Below are positions 30,301-45,300 of a stretch of DNA of 64,000 nt, piece by piece. The notes under the pieces are model-generated. The model did not search any database. It saw only the letters and a program-made list of their open reading frames with translations, and was not told the DNA's origin. Location of the stretch: positions 35,486,163 through 35,550,162 of the forward strand of contig OY755240.1 of NCBI GenBank assembly GCA_963576725.1, read 5' to 3'. The stretch's first letter is position 1; each line of letters opens with the position of its first letter. The position numbers were made by a program, and so were the translations under genes. The stretch is from Azorinus chamasolen (Eukaryota > Mollusca > Bivalvia > Cardiida > Solecurtidae).

Positions 30301-33300
30301 GAGAATAGAATAATGAAGTATGAAATGCTTCCTTTTCGATTGCGGCTTAAGGTGTAAATCAATACGAAATAAATCCCCTCTGCACTAGCAAACTGTTGAC
30401 ACAAGCGTCAAAGATGGCCGGTCTGAACGAGAAAGCATGCATGTTGATGATTGGAGTGGACGGAACACTACAGTTGGTAGAATATGGACTGGGGAGAGTG
30501 CAAATTCTTCATGAGTACAAATTCTTCATTATAGGCTTAGCGGTTCAAATCCTTTGGATGAGATTTTATAAACCGAGGTCCAGTGTATCAGTGCTTTACA
30601 CTGGGCATCTAAAAGAACTGGTGAAATTCGATCGATAATAAGAGTATAAATCATGTTAAGAAACGTTAAGAAACGTGACATTATTAATTTATTTATATAC
30701 AAATTGCGTTAATTTTCCTTGACTAAGAGTATTTTGATAAATGAGCCAATGCAAGATAGCGGAACCTAAATTGGTGGTGCTTAAAGTCCCATCATAGCTT
30801 GAATAATTTTAGTCTGAAAGTTTAGTTGGATAGTTTAGTTGGATAGTTTAGTTGGATAATTTCATATTTGAAGCTGTATTATAGTACAAACATACCCTTT
30901 CTAAACCGACCATTCAAACTGAAATATTGATATCTAAAGACAGATTACATGTGCAGGTGGCGGTGGTCTAGTGGTAACGCGCTTGATTATCAGTCCGGAG
31001 GTCCGGGGTTAAAATCCCGGTCCCTCCCGGAAATTTCAGAAACGCTTTTCCGTATCTCTCACCCGCACGTCCTCTCCACCCAGGGGTTAAAATGGGTACA
31101 TGTGAGGGTCACTCGCCGGTACTGCGGCTGCATGATTGCGCCATATATTAGCAGTGCTCAATATTGTAGGCCAATGACTCATTGACCAAGGGAGTAAATC
31201 TACAGTCGGCTGAGCGGTCATTCGGACTGAAAGTAGACTATAACTAGGTACTTTGCTTATATGTAGGGCAGACATTTTGTAGACAATGTTGATGCTTTAT
31301 CGAGGTGTTATTGTAGTGTGCCAAACAATAGTGATTTGTCGTTCAATTACAAAGTGATATTCTTTATTGTCCCAGCCAATCACAGGGTATGAATTGGGAA
31401 TGTACATAATTATTGTTGAAAAAGTTTGGGACAGACTGTCACGTGACACATATTAGAATCAAATTAAACAACGTTCTTCCAATCAAAATGAATACAGACA
31501 TTCTATACAATATTAGGAGGCTGTCTAAAAGTCCGTGCGGTTTTATTCGTGTAAAACACTGCATATCACGACCCATCAGCTGGTACTGCGGCTGTCAGCT
31601 GGTACTGCGGCTGTCAGCTGGTACTGCGGCTGTCTGAATTATGTTTTACACTGTTTGCAATCTAGGTTTGCGTGTTCTTGTCCATTTGTAAACAGACCCG
31701 GTGGCGTTTTATCGGTCGTGTTATTCTTAACCAGAACAGAACAGAACAGATATTTTATTCGACATAAACATACAGTGTTCATTGCCATACATACATACAT
31801 ACAATATCATAAATGGCGGAATATACATAAACTAATGAGCATTGAGAAAAGTATATCGATGTCTTGTGTATACTATACTTTCCATTTGTTCGAGAGATAT
31901 AAAGACCCTGCTATTCCAGACCGGTTTGCGTACTGACTTGCACTTATTCACCGTGCAGTAGAGAACTTTAAATTGTGATAGAGCCGTCAACTAGTAGAAG
32001 CATGCATATAACGGTAATAGACATTTCATAAACATGCATGCAAACCTTCAACACACAAACAATCGTGGACTGAATAACATGATATACAGTAAAATAACCA
32101 ACTGGTACTAAAAATCTCTCCCGCAAACGCAAAACAGTGACACTGGCAATAAACATAATAGTTTTAATAAAATCACTTTTAAACTTTATCACACAGTAAT
32201 GCGATACATGCATGTTCAATCAGTGAAATCTGGGCACCACATGCTGTATTACGGACCATCTTATTAACATTTGGCTTTGAGATTATGTTTCAGTGAAATA
32301 TACGAAAAGAAAACAGAAAAAAATGGTAGTTCAACAGAGTTAAGCTAGAAATATGACAATTTAATCATCAAGATCTGTCCATTTTTAAGTACATGTAATA
32401 CTATTGTGTCTGTTGCCATAGTCACTGTAATCAGTGATAAAATGATAAATAAACACTCTTGAGTGTGAAATAAATTATCATGTGTTTAGCGTAGTATCAT
32501 GCTATCTCGGGTATCGATAGAAAGGACGTGTAGTGGTATTAGTTTGTCGCTTTGTTAACACGCAATTTAACGTTCGTGTGCAATAGTTGTCTGCATGAAT
32601 TCTACTAGATATGTTTTCTTCCATTGATATTTAAAAACAAACAAAAGAGAAGCATAGTATTTGTACCCTGATGACTGACTGTATGATCTGGCGTGGAAAG
32701 TTTGCTTGTCATGTGAACATACTAAATGCTCGTAATTAGTTGTTTTAGCACTCATTCTGGAATCAGGTGAGATGTGTAACTGCCACTAACTGGCGTCTCG
32801 CCAGAATACAAACTAGTCCGCATACTATATGTAGTTTTGCAAAATGTGAAGCATCTAACAAGACGATTAAATGATTAGCCGACAGTTTTCTAGGTGTGTT
32901 AAAGGCATACGGTTTAATTTCATTTCTGCCTATAGTCCGTTCAAAAGAGCACAGGCAAACCATATAGAGCCAGCTATTTGGTACAGTGCACTTAGAAAAA
33001 GAGGTTTAAATAGATAAAAGTTCGCTAAGATGTAAGTATGGAAGATACAGCTAAGGCCATTGAGTCATGAACTGGTTTTCCTCGGGCTGAAAAGACTATT
33101 CATTCATAGGTTAATTTGGTTAAACTACTTTACTTTTGATGGGACACAACCTTTGTCGATTTTCATCTAATTCATATTCATTTTTAGATTTGTAACGGAT
33201 AAGGTATGAAGAAAGTCGCATCTAGCCGTGGCTAGATGTGTCACTGTTACATGACCCTCTGCATACACGTGTTGCTAAGGTGTTTGAGTCGTTAATATCA

Positions 33301-36300
33301 AGCTGAACCTAAACCCGGATATGTATTTAACCCTTTCGCTGCCAAACTCTGTCGTCTGCTAACTTTGTCGTCTGCTACAATTTTTTTATTTTTTTTATTT
33401 TCTTCATTTTTATTTCAAAAACATAGTAACAGTAACAAACAGTTTAGTTTGGATCCTGATGAGACGCCGAGTTACTCGGCGTCTCATCTGGATCCAAACT
33501 GTTTGCATAGGTAATCACAGATCCGGCATTGGCAGCGAAAGGGTTAACACTAAACTATAACTCTGAATGGAGACACGAGCGATTGTCACTCCTCTTACCC
33601 GGATGTGACTAATATTGTCTGTTCCGATCTGGGTCTACTGCAGTGTTCACTTCTTCCAACATCCATTGAGCTTTTGAAAACTATTGACATTGTCAAACCG
33701 CTTCGATCAAGCTTTTTAAAAAAAACTATTGACAGAGTGTCAAACAGCTTCCATCCTGATGAGATGTTTTAATTTTAAGAATACTCGATAATCTCTCTAC
33801 GCGGCGTTGTAAAGCTGAATAAGTAATTTTTCAGTTCTGACAGATTTAAATGAAACTAGTGGAATGCAAATGGTGTAGACCTTAATTAAGCTGTTCCTTA
33901 AGAAACAGATTGGTCTCGGTCTAAACGATTTTCCTAAGTTTATTCCAATATTTTGGGTAGGCCTAAATAGGGTACACACGTATCATTTTCCATTGTTACA
34001 CTATGTACTGCACCGTTTTAAATATTTATTTCAAGGATTTGTTGTAATTGTGTATCGTGACTTACCAGAGTGGTAACGGTATGACCTCTAAGCATTGTTT
34101 GACTAGCCCAGTAAAGGTACACTGTCTGAGCATTGCCTAATTGTTTGACTAGCGCAGTAAAGGTACACTGTCTAATCATTGCCTTATTGTTTGACTAGCG
34201 CAGTAAAACTACACTGACTGAGCATTGCCTAATTGTTTGACTTGCGCAGTAAAGGTACACTGTCTGAGCAGTGCCTAATTGTTTGACTAGCGCAGTAAAG
34301 GTACACTGTCTGAGCATTGTTAAGGTACACTGTCTGAGCATTGCCTAATTGTTTGACTAGCACAGTAAAGGTACACTGTCTGATCATTGCCCAATTGTTT
34401 GACTAGCGCAGTAAAACTACACTGACTGATCACTGCCTAATTGTTTGACTAGCGCAGTAAAGGTACACTGTCTGAGCATTGCCTAATTGTTTGACTAGCG
34501 CATTAAAACTAGCGTAGTAAATGTACACTGTCCGGTCATTGCCTAATTGTTTGACTAGCGCAGTAAAGATACACTGTCTGATCATTGCCCAATTGTTTGA
34601 CTAGCGCAGTTAAGGTACACTCTCTGAGCATTGCCTAATTGTTTGACTAGCGCAGTAAAGATACACTGTCTGATCATTGCCTATTTGTTTGACTAGCGCA
34701 GTAAAGGTACACTGTCTGATCATTGCCTAATTGTTTGACTAGTGCAGTAAATGTACACTGTCTGAGCATTGCCTAATTGTTTGACTAGCGCAGTAAAGAT
34801 ACACTGTCTGAGCATTGCCTAATTGTTTGACTAGCGCAGTAAATGTACACTGTCTGATCATTGCCTAATTGTTTGACTAGCGCAGTAAAGATACACTGAC
34901 TGAGCATTGCCTAATTGTTTGACTAGCGCAGTAAAGGTACACTGTCTGAACATTGCCTAATTGTTTGACTAGCGCATTAAAACTAGCGCAGTAAATGTAC
35001 ACTATCTGGTCATTGCCTAATTGTTTGACTAGCGCAGTAAAGATACACTGTCTGATCATTGCCTAATTGTTTGACTAGCGCAGTAAAGGTACACTGTCTG
35101 AGCAGTGCCTAATTGTTTGACTAGCGCAGTAAAGGTACACTGTCTGATCATTGCCTAATTGTTTGACTAGCGCAGTAATGGTACACTGTCTGATCATTGC
35201 CTAATTGTTTGACAGGTGCGCTATGTACGAGTATCTCCAATAGGACACGCCTGATCAGTGTCTACTTTGTTTGCTTATGAAAGTGTAGTAGATCTGACTC
35301 TTCGGTTTCTTTAAATTACAAACAATCCTGTTTACATATAATGATTTATTGTCACATAAATGAATTAACCGGTTTGTGATCTTACAATTTTTAACTGGTG
35401 TTACAATTTTATTGTTGTATGTCAGTTTGTATTAAGAGAGATCTAGATTCTAGACGCAAAGCTCATCCAGAAATTGGTTGAGTGTAACGGGGAGGGGTTT
35501 TAAACTAGATGCAAGTAGATAGATTGGTGATTCTCACGATCTAGTTATTCTTCTATTTCACACCGTTTATGACGAATCGTTTCCAAAAACAAAAAAATGA
35601 AACCCACCCTTTCACGTAATTCCCAATTCCTTTTTCTCTCTTTAATAAAAAGTGTTTTAACTATAGCCAGATGTATACAGTGTTATAGGTGTGGCGTTTT
35701 TACTAGCTAACCCACCTTTGATATAAAAAAAATTCCCGTTAAATCTTAGTATTCAGTATTTGTACGTCGTTTAGTTATTAAATGGTCGATTCAAATTTCT
35801 AATATTTGTATGCCCTATATCTTACATCAAACAGAGCGAAATGAGAGTGGTTCAGATGAATCATACTTCTTATATTTCCTACAAGTCATATGGAAAAGAA
35901 TGAGTCATAATTAAAATAGTGCATAAATGCCCCTATAAAAATCAGCAAATAGATAGTCATAGTATTCATAATATAGAAAAGGGAAAAGGTCAATATATTG
36001 TCACTTGTATATATTGCATGTATACAAATGTATGGTTCAATTCAATTCAATTCAATTTCTTGATTGCATAAAACATACATAGTATGCTTATAGCAAGCAG
36101 CACAGTGATATATGAACATGTTAATAGACAAAACGAATGCTTGATCTATACCTCTTTCAGAAAGAAAGAATATTGATCGGGGTCTAATTGTTCAACCGGC
36201 ACGGTAAAGCTATGCCATCCAATCCGTGTCTAATTATTTGACCCCTATCGTAAAGGTATTCCGTTTGGCCACGGTCTAATTGCTTGACCTATGCGGTAAG

Positions 36301-39300
36301 TGTATGCCGTACGTATGATCAGGGTTTAATTCAATCTCCTTGCAGAGTTGTCTTTCGTTACTCTCACATACACCTCTGCGATTGGCTCAATGACAAGAAT
36401 CTTGGCAAAACCAATAGTTTGTGTTTTATGGTTATCTGAGTCGGCAGTTTAAATTAAAATAGCCTGAATCAAGAACAAACATTTTTCAACGGTTAGCTGT
36501 CTATTTTCACTTTTGTTCTAGTTTTCCACCAATCAGAAACTATGTTACATTGTAATTTGCATATGACCTACTAGTATTTTGTAGTAAACCGTATTTTCAT
36601 TAGTTAATCCCTTGACTGGCATACAGCCTTTTTATAATGCCTCTACACATGGCCAAACTGAATGTAGGACGTTTCGGCATAGGAAGTTTCGCCCCGGATG
36701 TTTCGACCCAGGACGTTTTGGCCATCTATTTATTCGGCCTAGGACGTTTCGGCAAAAATTGAAAATTTGTATTAAAAAGCAAAAATTGAATAATCAAAAT
36801 CATTAAATAACTATCTATATGTTAAATATTGATATGTGGTCCATTTTGTTTGGTTTATACAGATCAGGATATTAGCTAAGCAGGTGACATATTCACACTT
36901 ACTCAACCTTGGGTACAATGAGTGATAAAGAGGTGCTTTCAAATACTATAGTCACATTGTTTAGTCATTAAAACAGCCCCAGACCACATAACACATTACT
37001 AATGATTTACTATCCCATTCAGTTTTGATTTTAGTCTTGGTCCAAACTGTTTGCCACTCACGTTATGCTTTTTGTTTTCAGTCAAAATGTTGTTTAGTTC
37101 AACGTTTGGTGGATTCAAATACATGTACAATAGTGTAGTCACATACATGTAGTTGTTTATTACCATGACCGGTAAAACAATATGAATTATTTATTACTTT
37201 GGTCATTATCAAAACTAGAGTATATAATACATAAACAATATTACTGAATAAAACTATATAGATCTATTATCCTCAAAAGGTGTGGATCAATTTTGACTAT
37301 TCAATTTTTGGTGTGTCATACTTTATATCAGTTCCTAACCCATTATCGTACTTATCACCTCATGGTAATGATTGCTGAGCATTATTGCCAGTTTGCCAAA
37401 ACCACTATTAAACTTTCAAACATTTATTATCATTTTGCTATCAATTTAATACCACATTTGATCACATCCACTTTGACGAACAGGTAGTTTGCCGAAACCA
37501 CCATAATTCACAGGCAATGCTATAGGAAATAAAGAAGAAATGTTGTTAGTATATTAGAGTAGTGGCTCTAACTCGTTTTCCCTCATTGTGACCATGTGAC
37601 TGTATTTATTGTATACTGTATGATAGATGTAAATGCTTCTTGCATTAAAGCGAGACTTTGTATTATTTGAAATAAAATTGGAAATTGGAATTGGCATTAA
37701 TAGTATTAATTACTATCCCCGACCACAGCACCAATTAAGGCTCTGGTTATTCGCTCTCTTTGATATAAAGCTACTTACTGAAGGCTATTGTTACGGCTAT
37801 ATCACCTGGCGCTTTGGCGCTTTGGATCGAGTAGTAGGTTGAGATATCTTTATATTGTTTTAAAAATTAAAAAATACATGTATATTCAGTTAATGGTGTC
37901 ACTAATGATGATGCACACACGTCAATTAATGCGTTGATCCAGGCTATAGATAAATACCTTTCTTTAAGTAATTACAGCCTCTGCACAAACAAAAACTAAA
38001 TCCTGTATGCTTTATTTAAAGTGTATTCAATTAGTTATCTTCATATCAATATAAATATACATGCTTTCATGTAAATTTTTATAATAGGTAAAATGAAGAA
38101 CTAACTTCAGATAGTTTTAAAAAAAATACTTTGACATTGTTCATTTTAATAGTGATTTCCTATATAAGTAAAAGTACAAAAATGAGTCATGCAGGAAATA
38201 CCACATACAGAACAAACACTCGCCCGAACAGCAACACAAGGAAACAGCAAATGTACATGGGTAGAAAAAACAACAAGAGACGCACAAAGACAAAACAAAC
38301 ATTCAATAGGAGGAAGATGGAAGTACCGCCTTGGAACGGTCAGTGACAAAAGTCACCGGGGGTTTAAACCGGTTTATGGGCGCCCAACCTCACCCTTATT
38401 CCATCCCCATCCTAAAAGACAAACAGTGTAAATAAACTTATCCCCTCTCCGACTAATCTACAACAACCGCGACAGCAAATACAGTGGTAAAGTGCATGTA
38501 TAACAAAAAAACATTTAATTGAACATACTGTATCACCTATCGCTAGTGTACTCAATGATTGAGCTGCAAACAGAGTAACTGTAGAAAAGTAATAAAGGGT
38601 ACGACAAAAATGAAATAGTACAGATATCCGACGTTCTCCTTCCATTTCTGGATTTAAGAGGTCGCCTTCATAGAGTACTAAACCTTTCTTGTCGGCGTAC
38701 ATGCAAAGAGGCCAGCGTGATTGCCAACTGTAAAAGGGTTCACAACCAAACATGCAGTATGTTGTAATAATACAGGATCATATCCCTTTTTAATGAATTG
38801 TTTTATATATTTGATGAACAAAGTGAGAAAATGGGTATGTCCAATAATTCTACGAAGTTTGTAAATCACATCACCATAAAATTCAGGATGTGAAATACCG
38901 TGTCGCAAAAGTACCTTGAGATTACATTTGTACTTGCCAATAAGCGAGAGATTTCGATAGTAAAATTTAGAGAAAGTTTTTCTTAGTTTATGGTATCTAT
39001 ATCCTTGTTTAAGCAGTTTTTCAGTTAAAATGAGATTTCGACTGTTAAAATCGTCAATAGATGAACAAGCTCTAGCAAAACGAATAAGTTGAGATATATA
39101 AACCCCGTAAGATGGAGCACGGGGAACATCCCCGTCAAGATGAGGAAAATTTACAATATTAAAATCAAAATCATCTCTTTTGTCATATATTTTAGAAGAA
39201 ATCATTCCATTATTAATTTTAAGGTCTAGGTCAAGAAACGCTGCATAATTGTCGGACGGGTTAGCTTTATTCAATTTGAGTTCTTTAGGATAAATTGTAG

Positions 39301-42300
39301 GAATCAGAGCATTAAAGAAAGGGTTATCTAAGTTAAAAATATCATCCAAATATCGACAAGTATCATTGAAGGCTTTTATAACATCTTCTTGTGATTGAGG
39401 ATTCAAACTCAACATGAAATCTCTCTCATAGCAGTACAAAAACAAATCTGCGACAAGTGGTGCACAATTCGTACCCATTTTTTCCATAATTGCTTATTCT
39501 ACTCCAAATCATTTCCATTGCATGCTTCTCTGGTAGTATAATTACAAGCAACCCTTCATAGATCTAGTTCCCTGTACTAACAGAATCTCGAAACATTGAA
39601 ATTAAGTTGGCAGAGATTTAATATCATTATTGTTTTGTACATTTTGTCAATATTTGAATGCCGCTGAATATCTTTTTAAAAGATATTTCTTGTTTATTTT
39701 ATTATCAAACTGGTAATACGGTTTGATTTTAGAGAATATTTGATGGTCTATTTTCATGCCGCTTTACGCTCCGAATATTGCAAAAATGTAAACAAGCACA
39801 ATGGAATGATGTCTGTTCATTTTTTTTGGAAAACTGTTTCTACAAACTAGATTCTGAACTAAAATGGCACTAAAATTCTGCTACAACCCAAAAAGGCACA
39901 CAACTTATTGTCGACTAAACACATATTTAACAATTTCCTTTCTGTTTTGTACGGGAGTTAGTTTCGCTATTTCGAACACAACGACATCATGTGATTTCAG
40001 ACAACGACAGGGGTATATGTAATGTAACCGGGTGTAACAGAGAGGGTCTAATTGTCTGAACGAGGCAGTAAATGTATGCCGTCTGATCATTGTCTAATTG
40101 TTTAACTGGCTCGGAAAAGGTATGCTGTTTTATCACTGTTTTATTGTTTGGCTTGCACCGTACAGATACGCCTACAGATCAGGGTCTAATTCTTTGACAG
40201 GCATGGTAAATGCATTCCGTCTGATCAGGGTATAAATGTCCGAAATATGTAATGATGTAATAAATGCTTTCCGTCTGATCAGGGTATACATGTCTGAGTG
40301 ACGTAATAAAGGCACGCCGTCCGATTAGGGTATAAATATCTGGACGAAGTAATAAAGGCACGCCGTCTGACCAGGGTATAAATGTCTGGAAGACGTAATA
40401 AAGGCACGCCGTCTGATCAGGGTATAAATGTCTGAACGACGTAATAAAGGCATGCCGTCTGATCAGGGTATAAATGTCTGAATGACGTAATAAAAGCACA
40501 CCGTCTGATCAGGGTATAAATGTCTGGAATAAGTAATAAAGGCACGCCGTCTGATCAGGGTATAAATGTCTGGAAGACGTAATAAAGGCACGCCGTCTGA
40601 TCAGGGTATAAATGTCTGAACGACGTAATAAAGGCATGCCGTCTGATCATTGTCTAATTAAATTACCCGTGTGGTAAAGGTGTTCCGCCTATTCAGGGTC
40701 AACATTGTTTGATTAATACAGTGCATGTGTGCCATCTGATCAGTGTAGAATTGTCTGATAGGCGCAGTGCACGTATGTCATCTAATCAGTGTATAATTGT
40801 CTGATAGGCGCAGTGCATGTGTGCCATCTAATCAGTGTATAATTGTCTGATAGGCGCAGTGCATGTATGCCATCTAATCAGTGTATAACTGTCTGATAGG
40901 TGCAGTAAATGTATGCCATCTGATCAGGGTATAATTGTCTGATTGGTGCAGAGCACGTATGCCATCTGATCAGTGTATAATTGTCTGATAGGTGCAGTAA
41001 ATGTATGCCATCTGATCGGTGTATAATTGTCTGATAGGTGCAGTGCACGTATGCCATCTAATCAGTGTATAATTGTCTGATAGGTGCAGTGCATGTATGT
41101 CATCTGATCAGTGTATAATTGTCTGATAGGTGCATTAAATGTATGCCATCTGATCAGGGTATAATTGTCTGATTGGTGCAGAGCACGTATGCCATCTGAT
41201 CAGTGTATAATTGTCTGATAGGTGCATTAAATGTATGCCATCTAATCAGTGTATAATTGTCTGATAGGCGCAGTGCATGTGTGCCATCTAATCAGTGTAT
41301 AATTGTCTGATAGGCGCAGTGCATGTGTGCCATCTAATCAGTGTATAACTGTCTGATAGGCGCAGTGCATGTGTGCCATCTAATCAGTGTATAATTGTCT
41401 GATAGGCGCAGTGCATGTGTGCCATCTAATCAGTGTATAATTGTCTGATTGGTGCAGTGAATGTATGTCATCTGATCAGTGTATAATTGTCTGATTGGTG
41501 CAGAGCACGTATGCCATCTAAGCAGTGTATAATTGTCTGATAGGTGCAATAAATGTATGCCATCTGATCAGTGTATAATTGTCTGATAGGTGCAGTAAAT
41601 GTATGCCATCTAATCAGTGTATAATTGTCTGATAGGTGCAGTGAATGTATGCCATCTGATCAGTGTATAATTGTCTGATAGGTGCAGTAAATGTATGCCA
41701 TCTGATCAGTGTATAATTGTCTGATTGGTGCAGAGCACGTATGCCATCTGATCAGTGTATAATTGTCTGATAGGTGCAGTAAATGTATGCCATCTGATCA
41801 GTGTATAATTGTCTGATAGGTGCAGTAAATGTATGCCATCTGATCAGGGTATAATTGTCTGATTGGTGCAGAGCACGTATGCCATCTGATCAGTGTATAA
41901 TTGTCTGATAGGTGCAGTAAATGTATGCCATCTGATCGGTGTATAATTGTCTGATAGGTGCATTAAATGTATGCCATCTAATCAGTGTATAATTGTCTGA
42001 TAGGCGCAGTGCATGTGTGCCATCTAATCAGTGTATAATTGTCTGATAGGCGCAGTGCATGTGTGCCATCTAATCAGTGTATAACTGTCTGATAGGCGCA
42101 GTGCATGTGTGCCATCTAATCAGTGTATAATTGTCTGATAGGCGCAGTGCATGTGTGCCATCTAATCAGTGTATAATTGTCTGATAGGCGCAGTGCATGT
42201 ATGCCATCTAATCAGTGTATAACTGTCTGATAGGTGCAGTGAATGTATGTCATCTGATCAGTGTATAATTGTCTGATAGGTGCAGTGAATGTATGCCATC

Positions 42301-45300
42301 TAATCAGTGTATAACTGTCTGATAGGCGCAGTGCATGTGTGCCATCTAATCAGTGTATAATTGTCTGATAGGCGCAGTGCATGTATGCCATCTAATCAAT
42401 GTATAATTGTCTGATAGGTGCAGTGAATGTATGTCATCTGATCAGTGTATAATTGTCTGATTGGTGCAGAGCACGTATGCCATCTAATCAGTGTATAATT
42501 GTCTGATAGGTGCAATAAATGTATGCCATCTGATCGGTGTATAATTGTCTGATAGGCGCAGTGAATGTATGCCATCTAATCAGTGTATAATTGTCTGATT
42601 GGTGCAATAAATGTATGCCATCTGATCAGTGTATAATTGTCTGATAGGTGCAGTAAATGTATGCCATCTAATCAGTGTATAATTGTCTGATAGGTGCAGT
42701 GAATGTATGCCCTCTGATCAGTGTATAATTGTCTGATAGGTGCAATAAATGTATGCCATCTGATCAGTGTATAATTGTCTGATAGGTGCAATAAATGTAT
42801 GCCATCTGATCGGTGTATAATTGTCTGATAGGCGCAGTGCATGTATGCCATCTAATCAGTGTATAATTGTCAGATAGGTGCAGTAAATGTATGCCATCTG
42901 ATCAGTGTATAATTGTCTGATAGGTGCAGTAAATGTATGCCATCTGATCAGGGTATAATTGTTTGGCGGGTGCGATAAAGGTATGCCACCGATCAGTGTC
43001 TAACAGTGCCCAGAGGAGGCGTATGATCAGGGTCCGCTCTGTTTGCTAATAGAATTTGGTAGTTTTGTTTCTTTAACTTCTAAAATGGCTACAATGTTCC
43101 ACCTTCTCTATAATATTAATATCACATCCTATGGGCAGCGACAGCGCGTACTGTCAACCCACGGTTGGTTATGTCCACCGAGGCTTTAGGTATTTTCAAA
43201 TAAAATATTACAAACTCCGAACAGGTCAAACTTATCGTGACTATTCAGGGATTATTTTTAAAGAAAATAGTAACATGACATGCAGTGCCGACTCTAGGAG
43301 CACTGGCATCTGGGTCTACGCTGTTCGCAAAGGACATACTTGATTCGTTTCCCGCAGTGAAAGGTTGAAAAGTATTTTCCCATTAAAAGGCACATATATC
43401 GGATTTTTTTCAAGTATCATCTGAACATCGAGATACGCTCTTTCTTAAATTGAAAAATTCATGTTGGAACATTACAAACATCTCACACTCGACCTTATCA
43501 CGTGGGTGATCAATTTCTTCTAAATAACTTCTTGTTTTACCACAGAAATCATAAAGTGTGTTCACAAATATTTTGAATCCAAATAAGAAACCAGAAGATG
43601 ACCCAGTAGGTTCCAAACTACCTGATATACAGTTATGATACATTTTTTTGTTGAGACGTCATGTTTTCTCCCTTTAAATAGCGAGCGTCAGTTTGTACAG
43701 GAGATAACCGAAGAGTTGGTCTGCATTGGTAATATATCTATTAATCTTTATTCTGCTTTGAAACATTACGTGCTCAATCGTATAGCTGCAGCAGCTGTAA
43801 CCCTTTCGCTGCCAAACTCTGTCGTCTTCTAACTTTGTCGTCTGCTACAAATTTTCATTTTTTTTTATTTTCTTCATTTTTATTTAAAAAAACATAGTAA
43901 TAGTAACAAACAGCTCGGATCCTGATGAGACACTGAGTTACTCGGCGTCTCATCTGGATCCAAACTGTTTGCATAGGTAATCACAGATCCGGCATTGGCA
44001 GCGATAAGGTTAAACTTCATCCGATAAGTACAACATCTTTGATTTAGAGGCAAACACCTAATATTCCGCTTATTCGCCGACGCATTACAACTTCGATTTA
44101 TTCCGAAACTAAGCAGATGTAAATTGCGCCTAACCCTACGGGAAGGCGGGTACGAAAATAATCCAATGGTGTTTTAGAAATATTTATGTGTCATCCTTTT
44201 GTGTTTTGTTTGTATACTGAGAACATTTCGACAGAAATGTTCTTTTATTCGGATTACGAAGGATATCATTTCACCTGAATGAGATAAATACACGCGATTC
44301 TAGCAAATGTGTCATTATGCTAAATATTGAACATACAGAAACCAGGAACACTCACACACGCACACACCAATGCACACACACTCGAACGCATAAACGCACA
44401 ATAGAACGCATAAATGCACAATAGAACGCACGCGTCTTGACTGTTTTAGCAAACATATTGGATTGAGATGAGACACCAAGTTACCCGGCGTCCCATCAGC
44501 ATCCAGGCTATGAGACACCAAGTTACCCGGCGTCCCATCAGCATCCAGGCTATGAGACACCTAGTTACCCGGCATCCAATCAGCATCCAGGCTATGTGAC
44601 ACCTAGTTACCCGGCGTCCAATCAGCATCCAGGCTATGAGACACCAAGTTACCCGGCGTCCAATCAGCATCTAGGCTATGAGACACCAAGTTACCCGGCG
44701 TCCAATCAGCATCCAGGCTATGAGACACCAAGTTACCCGGCGTCCCATCAGCATCCAGGCTATGAGACACCAAGTTACTCGGCGTCCCATCAGCACCCAG
44801 GCTATGAGACACCTAGTTACCCGGCGTCCAATCAGCATCCAGGCTATGTGACACCTAGTTACCCGGCGTCCAATCAGCATCCAGGCTATGTGACACCAAG
44901 TTACTCGGCGTCCCATCAGCACCCAGGCTATGTGACACCAAGTTACTCGGCACACCAGCATCCAGGCTATGTGACACCAAGTTACTCGGCGTCCCATCAG
45001 CACCCAGGCTATGTGACACCAAGTTACTCGGCGTCCCATCAGCATCACCAAGTTACTCGGCGTCCCATCAGCATCCAGGCTATGAGACACCAAGTTACTC
45101 GGCGTCCCATCAGCATCCAGGCTATGAGACACCAAGTTACTCGGCGTCCAATCAGCATCCAGGCTATGTGACACCAAGTTACTCGGCGTCCTATCAGCAT
45201 CCAGGCTATGTGACACCAAGTTACTCGGCTATGTGACACTCGGTCAATAGTTTCTTAAAAGATTGAACGAATCGGATGAACATAAACTATTACTATGTAA

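Noticed and set aside
30955..31030. Functional tRNA gene at the SINE head
   Set aside because: The B box is altered (TTAAAATCC) and the sequence continues into a 300-base body repeated elsewhere, so it is a SINE.
38412..38753. Separate 113-codon gene next to the reverse transcriptase fragment
   Set aside because: It is the frame-shifted continuation and 3' tail of the same retroelement, repeated at 26402-26668.
40030..42995. Regularly spaced 46-bp repeats as a CRISPR-like array
   Set aside because: Units are contiguous with no unique spacers, and the context is an animal intron. It is a satellite.
44596..45219. Long frames on both strands (191 and 182 codons) as a repetitive structural protein
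   Set aside because: They are by-products of a 42-bp satellite whose period is divisible by three. Several frames are open on both strands and the unit derives from a MITE core.
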